A stretch of DNA of 64,000 bases from Vibrio methylphosphonaticus (GTDB lineage Bacteria > Pseudomonadota > Gammaproteobacteria > Enterobacterales > Vibrionaceae). Under the pieces are notes generated by a model that saw only the letters and a program-made list of their open reading frames with translations, was not told the origin of the DNA and did no database searches. The stretch lies in NCBI RefSeq assembly GCF_023634655.1, contig NZ_JAMKMS010000007.1, positions 186,001 through 250,000 on the forward strand. The letters are read 5' to 3'. Of the stretch, positions 17,462-26,609 are shown in pieces; the first letter of the stretch is position 1, and every line of letters starts with the position of its first letter. Position numbers and translations under genes: made by a program.

Positions 17462-18262
17462 ATGGTGACTTTAATGAGCGTAATGCGCTGTTTGACTCTT
17501 TTTTCTCTTCCTTTCTTTGTCACTGCGTGTGGTGCGGAAGAATCTCAACCCACCTCCCAGCCTGCGAAGGTTGAAGTCGCGGCACCGGTGTCTGCCGATG
17601 AGACTGAAATTGTGTCTCGCTTTGCCAAAATAGGCATCGAAGTGCTTGAAGTTGTACCCTCTGATATTCAGGGCTTGATGGAAGTACGCACAGAAGGAGG
17701 GGTTCTATTTACCTCACCTAATGGTGACCACTTTATCGCAGGGACTTTGTACGCATTAGATAAAGATGGCAATTACAAAGACATCATTGCCGAGCGCCAA
17801 GCCCCGCTGAATGCAGAGAAAATCACCCAATATCGCGATAGCATGATTGAATATAAAGCGGATGACGAGAAATACGCGGTAACCATCTTTACCGATATTA
17901 CTTGTGGGTATTGTGTGCGACTACATAGTCAAATGCAGGGCTACAATGATCTTGGCATTACTGTCCGTTATTTAGCCTACCCTCGTGAAGGGGCAAATGG
18001 TCAGGTGGCTGAAAATATGGCAAAGATCTGGTGTGATGAGGATCCAAATACCGCTATGCATGACGCAAAGGTTAACCGCAAGCAGCCAAGCTTTGATGGG
18101 GATTTAGCGCAATGCAAAGCAACAATCGCGACACATTATAATTTAGGTCGTGAGTTAGGGATTAGCGGTACGCCGGCTATTTTCTTACCAAATGGTGAAA
18201 TGGTCGGAGGGTACTTACCACCGGCTGATCTTCTCAAACGCCTTGATAGCATTAAAAAATAA
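17462..18262 (+). CDS. dsbC: DsbC disulfide isomerase with a lipoprotein-like signal
   Basis: The protein has 266 residues, though an ATG at codon 5 or 8 is also possible. The dimerisation domain is at about 45-110, followed by a thioredoxin-fold domain with the active site CGYC in FTDITCGYCVRLHSQ, and the cis-Pro GISGTPAIFLPNG. It isomerises wrong disulfides in the periplasm. The signal sequence ends PFFVTAC-GAEE, which fits a lipobox (V-T-A-C), so this DsbC may be lipid-anchored rather than soluble. It lies between xerD and recJ as in E. coli. Confidence 0.93.
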   Translation: MVTLMSVMRCLTLFSLPFFVTACGAEESQPTSQPAKVEVAAPVSADETEIVSRFAKIGIEVLEVVPSDIQGLMEVRTEGGVLFTSPNGDHFIAGTLYALDKDGNYKDIIAERQAPLNAEKITQYRDSMIEYKADDEKYAVTIFTDITCGYCVRLHSQMQGYNDLGITVRYLAYPREGANGQVAENMAKIWCDEDPNTAMHDAKVNRKQPSFDGDLAQCKATIATHYNLGRELGISGTPAIFLPNGEMVGGYLPPADLLKRLDSIKK

Positions 18263-18299
18263 ATAGGACATGGGCTCATTATTGGGCCCTTTTGATTTT

Positions 18300-20039
18300 A
18301 TGATAGAAATTCAACGCCGTGATCCTGTCGATGTCTCTGCATTACCGGAGACGATCCCTGAAATCCTAAGACGCTTATATCTTTCTCGTGGTATTTCTAG
18401 CCTTGAAGAATTAGAAAAAGCGGCCAAGGGTTTGCATTCTTATACTGAATTAGCTGGTATTGATAAGGCTGTAGAGCTTTTGTTTCAAGCGATTCGCGAG
18501 CAAAAACGTATTATCGTCGTGGGAGATTTCGATGCTGATGGTGCAACCAGCTCGGCGTTATCAGTATTAGCGTTGCGCATGCTGGGTAGCCGTAATGTGG
18601 ACTACCTAGTACCGAACCGATTTGAAGATGGCTATGGTTTGAGTCCAGAAGTCGTTGACCAAGTGTTAGATATTGGTGCCGAAGTCATCATGACGGTGGA
18701 TAACGGCGTTTCTTCGATCTCGGGCGTGAAGTACGCAAAAGAGAAAGGGTTACAAGTGATTGTTACCGATCACCACCTTCCTGGCGGTGAGCTTCCTGAA
18801 GTCGACGCAATGGTTAACCCCAATCTTAATGAATGTAACTTTCCTTCTAAGGCGTTAGCGGGGGTGGGTGTTGCTTTTTATCTGATGATGGCGCTATGCG
18901 TGGCGATGAGAAAGCAAAATTGGTTTGCCTCACAAGGCATGGCTGAGCCTAAATTGATGGAGCTGATTGATCTGGTCGCGTTGGGCACGGTGGCTGATGT
19001 GGTACCGCTGGATAAAAATAATCGAATACTCGTTCATCAGGGCTTACAGCGCATCCGCGCCGGCAAAGCAAGGCCAGGGATTCAAGCGTTGATTGAAATT
19101 GCTAAGCGAGATCCTCGAAAGTTAGTGGCAACCGATTTTGGTTTTGCTCTTGGCCCTAGAATTAATGCTGCTGGTCGGCTTGATGATATGTCATTTGGTG
19201 TTGAGCTCTTAATGAGTGACAACATTCATGCGGCGAGGCGCATGGCCAGTGAATTGGACGGATTGAACCAAACTCGAAAAGAAATAGAAGAGGGCATGAA
19301 ACAAGAGGCATTGGCTTTTTGTGAGCGTCTACAGATCAGTGATAAAACCACCATGCCTTATGGCTTAGCACTATTTCAAAGAGATTGGCATCAGGGCGTA
19401 ATAGGTATTTTGGCGTCACGGATAAAAGATAAATTTCATCGCCCTGTGATTGCGTTTGCTGATGGTGGTGAGGGAAGCATTAAAGGCTCTTGTCGTTCAA
19501 TCCCAGGATTGCACATGCGTGACGCACTTGATCGTATCGATACGCAAAACCCTGGGTTAATAGCGAAATTTGGCGGCCACGCGATGGCGGCAGGTTTAAC
19601 GATTCAAGAGAAAGACTTTGAACGGTTTAGCCTGCTCTTTGACCAGATTGTACGTGATGAGCTGGGAGAAACGGCGTTAAAGGGGGTGGTTTTATCGGAT
19701 GGTGAATTATCACCTGAAGAATTCTCCATGCACACCGCAGAAACATTGCGTGCTGGTGGACCGTGGGGGCAAGCTTTCCCAGAGCCTATTTTTGATGGAG
19801 AGTTTAAGGTACTGCATCAAAAACTGGTGGGCGAGAAGCACCTGAAGTTAATGGTTGAGCCGATGCATAAAGGGTTTGGCACCAATATTATGCTGGATGC
19901 GATAGCTTTTAATGTGGATTTACGTCGCTGGCCCGATGCGTCAGTAAAAACGGTGACACTCGCGTACAAATTGGACATTAATGAGTTCCGCGGAAATCAA
20001 TCTCTGCAGCTCATGGTGGATCATATTGAGCCTCGATAG
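18300..20039 (+). CDS. recJ: RecJ single-strand 5'-3' exonuclease
   Basis: The protein has 579 residues from the ATG at 18300, matching family length. The in-frame ATG at 18270 would sit in a GGGC/GCCC stem and add 10 odd residues. DHH-family motifs are in order: VVGDFDADGATSSALSVLAL (I), MTVDNGVSS (II), VTDHHLPGG (III, DHH), and ALGTVADVVPLD (IV). The C-terminal DHHA1 part carries FGGHAMAAG. It works in RecF-pathway recombination and mismatch repair. It follows dsbC by 37 bases. Confidence 0.95.
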   Translation: MIEIQRRDPVDVSALPETIPEILRRLYLSRGISSLEELEKAAKGLHSYTELAGIDKAVELLFQAIREQKRIIVVGDFDADGATSSALSVLALRMLGSRNVDYLVPNRFEDGYGLSPEVVDQVLDIGAEVIMTVDNGVSSISGVKYAKEKGLQVIVTDHHLPGGELPEVDAMVNPNLNECNFPSKALAGVGVAFYLMMALCVAMRKQNWFASQGMAEPKLMELIDLVALGTVADVVPLDKNNRILVHQGLQRIRAGKARPGIQALIEIAKRDPRKLVATDFGFALGPRINAAGRLDDMSFGVELLMSDNIHAARRMASELDGLNQTRKEIEEGMKQEALAFCERLQISDKTTMPYGLALFQRDWHQGVIGILASRIKDKFHRPVIAFADGGEGSIKGSCRSIPGLHMRDALDRIDTQNPGLIAKFGGHAMAAGLTIQEKDFERFSLLFDQIVRDELGETALKGVVLSDGELSPEEFSMHTAETLRAGGPWGQAFPEPIFDGEFKVLHQKLVGEKHLKLMVEPMHKGFGTNIMLDAIAFNVDLRRWPDASVKTVTLAYKLDINEFRGNQSLQLMVDHIEPR

Positions 20040-20143
20040 AGACGCTTTTAAAACCGCAAGCTAAATCGATATTTTTCTGTATCTTCATCACATTTTTGAG
20101 TAGAATTCTCCGGTTAAATTCTACTCATAAATGCTGAGCGAAT

Positions 20144-21242
20144 ATGTTTGAAATCAATCCTATTAAAAACCGCCTACAGGACGTGACCGAGCGCACGAAT
20201 ATCCTGAGGGGGTATCTTTGACTATGATGCTAAGAAAGAGCGTCTAGAAGAAGTCAACGCAGAATTAGAACAACCGGATGTATGGAATGAGCCAGAGCGC
20301 GCACAAGCGTTGGGCAAAGAACGTTCATCTCTTGAAGCGATCGTTGAGACCATCGATATACTTGACCAAGGTGTTGAAGATGTGGCTGGTTTGCTTGAGC
20401 TTGCAGTTGAAGAAGAAGACCAAGAAACCTTTGACGAAATTGAACCAGAACTGGTAGAGCTAGAAGCGAAGCTAGAAAAGCTAGAATTTCGTCGTATGTT
20501 TGCCGGTGATCACGATGCATCAGATTGTTATATCGATTTGCAATCTGGTTCTGGCGGTACAGAAGCTCAAGACTGGACGTCCATGTTACTGCGCATGTAT
20601 TTGCGCTGGGCTGAAGCGAAAGGCTTTAAGACAGAAGTCATTGAAGTGTCTGACGGTGATGTCGCTGGTTTGAAAGGCGCGACGGTCCGAATTAGCGGCG
20701 AATATGCTTACGGCTGGCTGCGGACAGAAACTGGTGTCCATCGTCTTGTTCGTAAATCACCATTTGACTCAAGTGGTCGACGCCATACCTCTTTTGCTTC
20801 TGCGTTTATCTATCCTGAGATTGATGACAACATTCAGATTGATATCAATCCTTCTGATCTGCGCATCGACGTATACCGTGCTTCTGGCGCGGGCGGTCAG
20901 CACGTCAATACCACAGAATCTGCGGTTCGTATTACACACGTACCAACTAATACCGTGGTTCAGTGCCAAAACGATCGTTCTCAGCATAAGAACAAAGATC
21001 AGGCGATGAAGCAGCTTCGAGCTAAACTGTTTGAGTTAGAAGTCCACAAGCAGAACGCTGAAAAACAAGCGAACGAAGATGCGAAATCGGATATCGGTTG
21101 GGGCAGCCAAATACGTTCATACGTATTAGACGACTCACGAATCAAAGATTTAAGAACAGGCGTTGAGAACCGCAATACGCAGGCGGTACTTGATGGTGAT
21201 TTAGACAAATTTATCGAAGCTAGCCTGAAATCAGGTCTGTAA
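20144..21242 (+). CDS. prfB: Peptide chain release factor 2, with programmed +1 frameshift
   Basis: The first frame begins at ATG 20144, runs 25 codons and meets an in-frame TGA at 20219-20221. Reading continues in the +1 frame from 20220 to the stop at 21242, giving 365 residues, the E. coli length. The shift site CTTTGAC and the upstream Shine-Dalgarno-like AGGGGG are both intact, so the gene is functional and autoregulated by RF2 level, not broken. The codon-recognition tripeptide SPF ([12 protein letters not shown]) and the GGQ loop ([10 protein letters not shown]) are visible. It sits upstream of lysS. Confidence 0.96.
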
Positions 21243-21272
21243 GCTTTTAGCAACTTAACAGGGTACATCCAA

Positions 21273-22790
21273 ATGACTGATGCTGTTCAAAATGAAAACC
21301 TACAAGAAGAAAACAAGTTAATTGCTGAGCGTCGTAGCAAGCTGGATCACATCCGCAAAAGCTGCAAAGCGAATGGCCACCCAAATGATTTCCGTCGTGA
21401 GCATTTAGCTGGCGATCTACAAGCTGAGTTCGGTGAAAAATCGAAAGAAGAGCTAGAAGAGCTAAACCATATTGTGTCTATTGCCGGTCGTGTAATGGCA
21501 AAACGTGGTCCGTTCCTAGCGATTCAAGAGACGTCTGGTCGTATCCAAGCATACGCAGCAAAAGATGTTCAGAAGATCCTAAAAGAACAATATCAAGGCC
21601 TTGATATTGGTGACATCATTGGTGTAACAGGGGCACTTCATAAGTCAGGTAAAGGCGATCTTTACGTGAATATGGAAAAGTTTGAACTGCTAACCAAAGC
21701 ACTTCGTCCGCTACCTGAGAAATTCCACGGTCTAACGGATCAAGAAATGCGTTACCGTCAGCGTTATGTTGACTTAATCGTTAACGAAGATTCTCGTAGC
21801 GCATTTATCATTCGCTCTAAATTGGTTTCTTCTATCCGTAACTTCATGAGCTCAAAAGGTTACTTGGAAGTTGAAACCCCGATGATGCATGTTATCCCTG
21901 GTGGTGCAACGGCTCGTCCATTCGTGACTCATCACAACGCGCTGGATATCGACATGTATCTGCGTGTCGCGCCAGAGTTGTACCTGAAGCGTTTGGTGGT
22001 GGGTGGTTTTGATCGTGTATTCGAAATCAACCGTAACTTCCGTAACGAAGGATTGTCTCCGCGTCATAACCCTGAATTCACCATGATGGAATTCTACCAA
22101 GCGTATGCCGACTACAAAGATCTTATGGATCTGACTGAAGAGATGCTAAGCACGGCAGCAATGGATGTGCTGGGCTCTACATCAATGCCATACGGTGATG
22201 AAACGGTTGAGTTTGGCGGCACGTATGCTCGTCTAAGTATGTTTGACGCGATTAAGCAGTACAACCCAGATCACGCACAGATCCAAGCGCTAACGGAAGC
22301 TGACTTACAAGACCGTGAGCTTATGGTCTCTATTGCAAAATCTGTCCATGTTGATGTAGAAACATTCTGGACATGTGGTCAGCTACTAGAAGAAATCTTT
22401 GGTGAAACGGCTGAGCCTCAGTTGATGCAACCAACGTTTATCACTGGCTACCCTGCAGATATCTCACCATTGGCTCGTCGTAGCGACGACAACCCATTCT
22501 TTACTGACCGCTTTGAGTTCTTTATCGGTGGTCGTGAAGTGGCAAATGGTTTCTCTGAGCTTAATGATGCAGAAGATCAAGATGCTCGCTTTAAAGCGCA
22601 AGTGAATGCAAAAGACGCGGGTGATGATGAAGCGATGTACTACGATGCTGATTACATTACTGCGTTAGAGCACGGTTTACCGCCAACGGCTGGTCAAGGT
22701 ATTGGTATTGATCGTTTAGCAATGCTGTTTACCAATACTCACACTATTCGTGACGTTATTTTGTTCCCAGCAATGCGTCCTCAGCAGTAA
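21273..22790 (+). CDS. lysS: Lysyl-tRNA synthetase (class II)
   Basis: This 505-residue enzyme has an N-terminal OB-fold anticodon-binding domain (about 65-150) and a class II catalytic core. Motif 1 is around [21 protein letters not shown], motif 2 is [20 protein letters not shown], and motif 3 is [13 protein letters not shown] near the C-terminus. It starts 30 bases after prfB, the conserved prfB-lysS arrangement, and has its own terminator. Confidence 0.96.
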   Translation: MTDAVQNENLQEENKLIAERRSKLDHIRKSCKANGHPNDFRREHLAGDLQAEFGEKSKEELEELNHIVSIAGRVMAKRGPFLAIQETSGRIQAYAAKDVQKILKEQYQGLDIGDIIGVTGALHKSGKGDLYVNMEKFELLTKALRPLPEKFHGLTDQEMRYRQRYVDLIVNEDSRSAFIIRSKLVSSIRNFMSSKGYLEVETPMMHVIPGGATARPFVTHHNALDIDMYLRVAPELYLKRLVVGGFDRVFEINRNFRNEGLSPRHNPEFTMMEFYQAYADYKDLMDLTEEMLSTAAMDVLGSTSMPYGDETVEFGGTYARLSMFDAIKQYNPDHAQIQALTEADLQDRELMVSIAKSVHVDVETFWTCGQLLEEIFGETAEPQLMQPTFITGYPADISPLARRSDDNPFFTDRFEFFIGGREVANGFSELNDAEDQDARFKAQVNAKDAGDDEAMYYDADYITALEHGLPPTAGQGIGIDRLAMLFTNTHTIRDVILFPAMRPQQ

Positions 22791-22810
22791 TTAGCGGATC
22801 AATAAATACC

Positions 22811-22839
22811 TAAAGCCTCTCTATTGAGAGGCTTTTTTT
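22811..22839 (+). terminator. lysS terminator
   Basis: AAAGCCTCTC and GAGAGGCTTT pair around TATT and run into a T-tract. Confidence 0.93.
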
Positions 22840-22859
22840 ATGCCAAAAAACAAAAACTG

Positions 22860-22901
22860 TTGTAGAAAAATCAATAACTTTTGTAGAAAAATAAAAAACT
22901 G
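22860..22901 (+). repeat. Two 21-bp direct repeats upstream of vpsR
   Basis: TTGTAGAAAAAT occurs at 22860-22871 and again at 22881-22892. The following bases are also similar (CAATAACTT and AAAAAACTG), giving a 21-base period. They lie about 130-165 bases before the vpsR ATG, a reasonable place for binding sites. Confidence 0.6.
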
Positions 22902-23024
22902 TGCACTAGTCTTAAATATGAGACAGGTAAAGTCGGCAATAATGTAAGAGTTACCTTGTGAGAATAGTCCTATTCAATAGAATTAACCAGTTGAATCCTA
23001 AAAGTAATAATAAGGAATGATGTA

Positions 23025-24353
23025 ATGGGAACCGAGTTTAAGATGGATTCCATCCCCGGCGCTTTAGTGGTAGTGGGGGGAACCTACGAGCCATGGTTAT
23101 CTGTTTTAGAACAAGCGGGCTGGCGATGTACGCAATGTTCTGATTTGCGTAAAGCCGATGCCATATTTTCTGAAATAGGTCCTTGTATTGGTATTGTGGA
23201 TTTAACACGAGATGACTTTAGCCTAAATGGGATTGCGAAATTGGTGAGCACCCATAAACAGGTGAGATGGATTGCTTTTATCAGAGAATCTCAATTAAGT
23301 TCAGACACTATATGCCAATTCATAGTGAATTTCTGTATCGACTTTTTTACGGTACCTATTCCTGATTCACGCTTAATGGGCACGATTGGCCACCAACTTG
23401 GAATGCTTAAACTTGAACAAAAGGTTTGGCCGCATAATGGCAATAATCACGACCTTGGTCTTGTTGGGCAATCCTTACCGGTAAGACGGCTGAGAGACCA
23501 GATTAAACGTATTGGCCCAACAGATGTCAGTATTATGATTCATGGAGAGGTTGGGTGTGGAAAGGAAACGGTCGCGAAAGCGATTCATCGCTGTTCTTCT
23601 CGTTCACAGAAACCTTTTATCTCGTTGAATTGTCGAGCCTTTTCCGATGCTCGTTTTGAAAATGAATTTTTCGGTTTGCATAATCCGGATCAAATTTCCT
23701 TGCTTGAGCAAGCGGCGGGAGGCACGATCCTTCTCAAAGACATATTTACTTTGCAGCCAAAACAGCAAATGAACTTATTGAAATTTTATCAAGAAGGCAA
23801 AGTGGAGACGATTAACGGGTGGAAAGAATATGACATTCGAGTGTTAGCTGCTGACTCATCTGATATAGAAAAAGCGCTAGGGGATGGCTTATTTAATGAT
23901 GAATTATACCACTGTATCAATGTTCTTAGGATTAATGTTCCGAGTTTAAAAGAGCGGGCAACGGATATTGGGGTTTTGGTGAATCATTATATTGGCCAGT
24001 TTTCCAAAGAATTTAATTCCCCAGTAAAATCTATTGACGATGATGCGCTTAAGACACTGACTTACTATCATTGGCCCGGTAACGTAAAAGAGTTATTGAA
24101 TCAGGTTAAACGAGCAGTGTTGATGACAGAAGAAGAAGTGTTGTCTAAGAAGCATTTTGAATTGCCTGGCACATACTCTGGCAAACGTAGTTTAAAGAGC
24201 ATCCGAGAGCGCTCCGAGCGAGATGCACTAATATTGGTACTCGACAGCCACAATGGTCAGGTAACCCTCGCAGCAAAGGAATTAGGCATATCTCGAGCGA
24301 CAATGTATCGCTTGCTAAATAAGCACAGCTTAATCACGGAAGAAACATCGTAA
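23025..24353 (+). CDS. vpsR: VpsR-like biofilm regulator (NtrC-type)
   Basis: The protein has 442 residues. The N-terminal receiver-like domain (about 12-125) holds D59 (GIVDLTRDD), equivalent in position to VpsR D59. The AAA+ domain (about 150-375) has a Walker A HGEVGCGKET, but the sigma-54 contact motif GAFTGA is absent and Walker B reads ILLKDI. A Fis-type HTH ends the protein (LAAKELGISRATMYRLLN). In V. cholerae VpsR, with c-di-GMP, activates polysaccharide and biofilm genes. The lysS neighbour is the same as in V. cholerae. RBS AAGGA. Confidence 0.92.
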   Translation: MGTEFKMDSIPGALVVVGGTYEPWLSVLEQAGWRCTQCSDLRKADAIFSEIGPCIGIVDLTRDDFSLNGIAKLVSTHKQVRWIAFIRESQLSSDTICQFIVNFCIDFFTVPIPDSRLMGTIGHQLGMLKLEQKVWPHNGNNHDLGLVGQSLPVRRLRDQIKRIGPTDVSIMIHGEVGCGKETVAKAIHRCSSRSQKPFISLNCRAFSDARFENEFFGLHNPDQISLLEQAAGGTILLKDIFTLQPKQQMNLLKFYQEGKVETINGWKEYDIRVLAADSSDIEKALGDGLFNDELYHCINVLRINVPSLKERATDIGVLVNHYIGQFSKEFNSPVKSIDDDALKTLTYYHWPGNVKELLNQVKRAVLMTEEEVLSKKHFELPGTYSGKRSLKSIRERSERDALILVLDSHNGQVTLAAKELGISRATMYRLLNKHSLITEETS

Positions 24354-24372
24354 CTCGTTATTCGTTTAGCTT

Positions 24373-24404
24373 ATCAACCACTGCTTGTCGCGGTGGTTTT
24401 TTTT
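24373..24404 (+). terminator. vpsR terminator
   Basis: AACCACTGC and GCGGTGGTT pair (one G-U type mismatch) followed by a long T run. Confidence 0.85.
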
Positions 24405-24437
24405 GGCCACGATTCAGGATTATGCGCAGTCGTCTTT

Positions 24438-24491
24438 TTATTCCCTCCTACAAATTTATTCCCATCTACAAGTTTATTCCCATCTACAAGT
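24438..24491. repeat. 18-bp tandem repeat after vpsR
   Basis: Three exact-length units are present: TTATTCCCTCCTACAAAT, then two identical TTATTCCCATCTACAAGT. The array is intergenic, 30 bases past the vpsR terminator. The remaining stretch to 24843 is AT-rich with no gene seen. Confidence 0.85.
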
Positions 24492-24843
24492 TGGTGCTAA
24501 CCTGTAACGAGCCTGCAGTTTTTAAGTGTGTCGTATAGATATTGGTACCAGTTTCACTTTAGATTGCATTATTTTTGTGAACTGTGTTTTAACAAGAGAA
24601 TTAATTTATTGATCCGGTTGTTATCTGTTTATTTGAAATGAATCACTATTAAGAGTTACATATTCAATTTATTACTTCATGTTTACGTGGTGAAGCCGTG
24701 AGAATATAGAATAATTTATGTTATTGTTTTTCTTTGTAACAAATTTGTTGAAAATAACACCGCTTTGGTTGAATATTAACCATGAACTTCGAGCTCAAAC
24801 CATTCAAATTATTTCGGATTATTAAGTTAACGTGGAGGCGTAA
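24492..24843 (+). other. AT-rich gap before the small ORF/DUF1127 pair
   Basis: No ORF or clear repeat is visible in this 350-base stretch. It ends with a good ribosome binding site (GTGGAGG, 24831-24837) and presumably carries the promoter of the small ORF and DUF1127 gene. Confidence 0.4.
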
Positions 24844-24969
24844 ATGATGAATCGTAACATTACTATCAAAACTATCGCACTTTCACGTGAGTGTATGAAA
24901 CGACAAGGGATGCATATTGCGCTGTTTTCAGCCAGCCCTGCATTTATGTTTGATACCAATAAACTTTAA
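24844..24969 (+). CDS. Small ORF, 41 residues, upstream of DUF1127 gene
   Basis: ATG at 24844 follows GGAGGCGTAA, a strong ribosome binding site. The product has 41 residues, starts MMNRNITIKTIALSREC, is basic and weakly hydrophobic, and shows no known motif to me. An 8-bp hairpin (24984-25006) lies between it and the DUF1127 gene 108 bases downstream. Either a real small protein or a leader peptide for the next gene is possible. The good start site and stop-free frame are the evidence. Confidence 0.5.
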   Translation: MMNRNITIKTIALSRECMKRQGMHIALFSASPAFMFDTNKL

Positions 24970-24983
24970 TACCCGTACCTCTA

Positions 24984-25006
24984 GAGGCTGCGGAAATAGC
25001 AGTCTC
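24984..25006 (+). other. Hairpin between the small ORF and DUF1127 gene
   Basis: GAGGCTGC and GCAGTCTC pair over 8 bp (one G-U) around GGAAATA. No T run follows directly. It could be an RNA-processing or attenuation element. Confidence 0.45.
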
Positions 25007-25077
25007 CAAAGTCACAGAAGTTTTCTTTAGATCGCTATTTCTCTCCTCATATATTTGTAAAATTAGGAGACACTACT

Positions 25078-25332
25078 ATGCGTACATCTGTTTATCTAAC
25101 TCTTGCTACTTGGTTAATTAAAGCGGATCTTCACCATGAAGAAAGAGAATGGAAGCGTCGCTATCGCCGCAATGCTTATCAGCTTCCTCTGCATAATGAG
25201 CATTTGCTTCGAGATATTGGTTTAGATAGCCAAGGTCGCCCGCTAGGAACAGTGACGGTTGCGCCAGCGATTGTTGCCAAACGTAAGACTCGTCATCTTC
25301 GAAGGATGTTGCGATCTACAATAGCGACGTAA
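25078..25332 (+). CDS. DUF1127 family small protein
   Basis: This 84-residue protein has ATG at 25078 behind AGGAGACACT. A very basic helix (EEREWKRRYRRNAY) precedes the DUF1127 signature LPLHNEHLLRDIGLD, and the C-terminal part is basic again. DUF1127 proteins are short, arginine-rich and in alphaproteobacteria affect RNA metabolism and phosphate uptake; their role in vibrios is not known to me. A GC-rich hairpin (25335-25363) follows the stop. Confidence 0.8.
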   Translation: MRTSVYLTLATWLIKADLHHEEREWKRRYRRNAYQLPLHNEHLLRDIGLDSQGRPLGTVTVAPAIVAKRKTRHLRRMLRSTIAT

Positions 25333-25334
25333 TC

Positions 25335-25363
25335 TTAGGCGGGTTGTTATGCTGCCCGCCTAA
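25335..25363. terminator. Hairpin after DUF1127 gene
   Basis: TTAGGCGGG and CCCGCCTAA form perfect 9-bp arms between the convergent DUF1127 and tas genes. U-tracts are poor on both strands. Confidence 0.5.
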
Positions 25364-25419
25364 AAATACCGTTTGCTTGGTTAACAGAGCATGAGCTTAC
25401 GTTCAAATGTTAACGTCAA

Positions 25420-26454
25420 TTAGGGGCACGGGTTAGAATAACGTGTCCCTACTTCTTGAATATCTCTCATTAGTTCATCAGAAAGCGTAATATTAATGCT
25501 ATTAATATTGGCTTCAAGTTGAGATAAGTTTGTAGCTCCAATAATATTTGACGCGACAAAAGGGCGTTGATTCACAAATGCTAGCGCCATTTGTGAAGGA
25601 TCAATATTATGTTTATTAGCGATATCGATATACGCTTGTGTCGCTTCAATACCGAGTGGTGTGAAATAACGAACAAAGCGTTCGAACTCACTACAACGAG
25701 CGCCTTTTGGTCTTTGACCATTGAGGTACTTTCCGCTTAAGCATCCAAAGGCAAGAGGGGAATAAGCGAGCAGTTCAACGCCCTCATGATGGCTTATTTC
25801 AGACAAACCGACTTCAAAGCTACGATTGAGCAAGTTATAAGGGTTTTGTATGGATACAATTCTCGGTAAGTTGTGCTTTTCTGCTAATTTTAATAAGGAC
25901 ATTACGCCCCAAGGGGTTTCATTAGAAACGCCAATATAGCGGATCTTTCCAGCATTAATTAATTCATTCAGTGCTTCTAATGTCTCGATCAGCGAGACGT
26001 CGTCATTCCCATCTGGGTACGGGTAATTTAATTGACCAAAGCAATTCGTTTGTCTTTGAGGCCAATGAAGCTGATAGAGATCGATATAGTCAGTTTTGAG
26101 CCGAGTGAGACTATCATCGATAGCTTGATGGATATTACGGCGATCTAAACTTATATTATCTCTAATATAAGGTAAGGTTCTTGGACCAGCTACCTTCGTT
26201 GCAAGTACCACCTTTTGTCTTTTATCTGATTGCGATAGCCAATCACCGATGTAGCTTTCAGTTAGCCCCTGTGTTGCTGATTTGGGGGGAACTGGGTACA
26301 TTTCGGCAGTATCGATGAAGTTGACGCCGCGCTCTAGAGCAAAATCAAGCTGGTCAAATGCGTCTTTTTTAGTATTTTGTTCACCAAACGTCATTGTACC
26401 CAAGGCGATTTTGCTAACTTCAAGAGAGGAATGAGGGAGTAATCGATATTTCAT
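25420..26454 (-). CDS. tas: Tas-like aldo/keto reductase
   Basis: The protein has 344 residues from the ATG at 26454, which has AAGGAAGG ahead. An upstream ATG would add 11 residues overlapping this site. It is an NADPH-dependent TIM-barrel oxidoreductase. The N-terminus (PHSSLEVSKIALGTMTFGEQ), DTAEMYPVPP with the catalytic D and Y, the lysine in LATKV and LHWPQ with the histidine complete the AKR tetrad. E. coli Tas has the same length and also maps near mutH. Substrate unknown. Confidence 0.9.
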   Translation of the reverse strand: MKYRLLPHSSLEVSKIALGTMTFGEQNTKKDAFDQLDFALERGVNFIDTAEMYPVPPKSATQGLTESYIGDWLSQSDKRQKVVLATKVAGPRTLPYIRDNISLDRRNIHQAIDDSLTRLKTDYIDLYQLHWPQRQTNCFGQLNYPYPDGNDDVSLIETLEALNELINAGKIRYIGVSNETPWGVMSLLKLAEKHNLPRIVSIQNPYNLLNRSFEVGLSEISHHEGVELLAYSPLAFGCLSGKYLNGQRPKGARCSEFERFVRYFTPLGIEATQAYIDIANKHNIDPSQMALAFVNQRPFVASNIIGATNLSQLEANINSINITLSDELMRDIQEVGTRYSNPCP

Positions 26455-26609
26455 TGAGCCTTCCTTGTTACGATGATTTTCTTTCACTATACCGCTTTTA
26501 TTTAAAACTTCAGTTTAATTCCGACACTTCTTAATTTCTTTTACTAAACTGTAAATTATTAATAAATTCATAAAGCATTGTCCACATAGATGACTACAGG
26601 AGGTGGAAT

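Noticed and set aside
18270..18299. Upstream start for recJ and a dsbC terminator
   Set aside because: GGGCTCATTATTGGGCCC can form only a weak stem; the longer recJ start would lie inside it and does not fit family N-termini. No terminator is claimed.
20144..20221. Broken prfB (pseudogene) because of an in-frame stop
   Set aside because: The stop is the programmed RF2 frameshift site with all elements intact.
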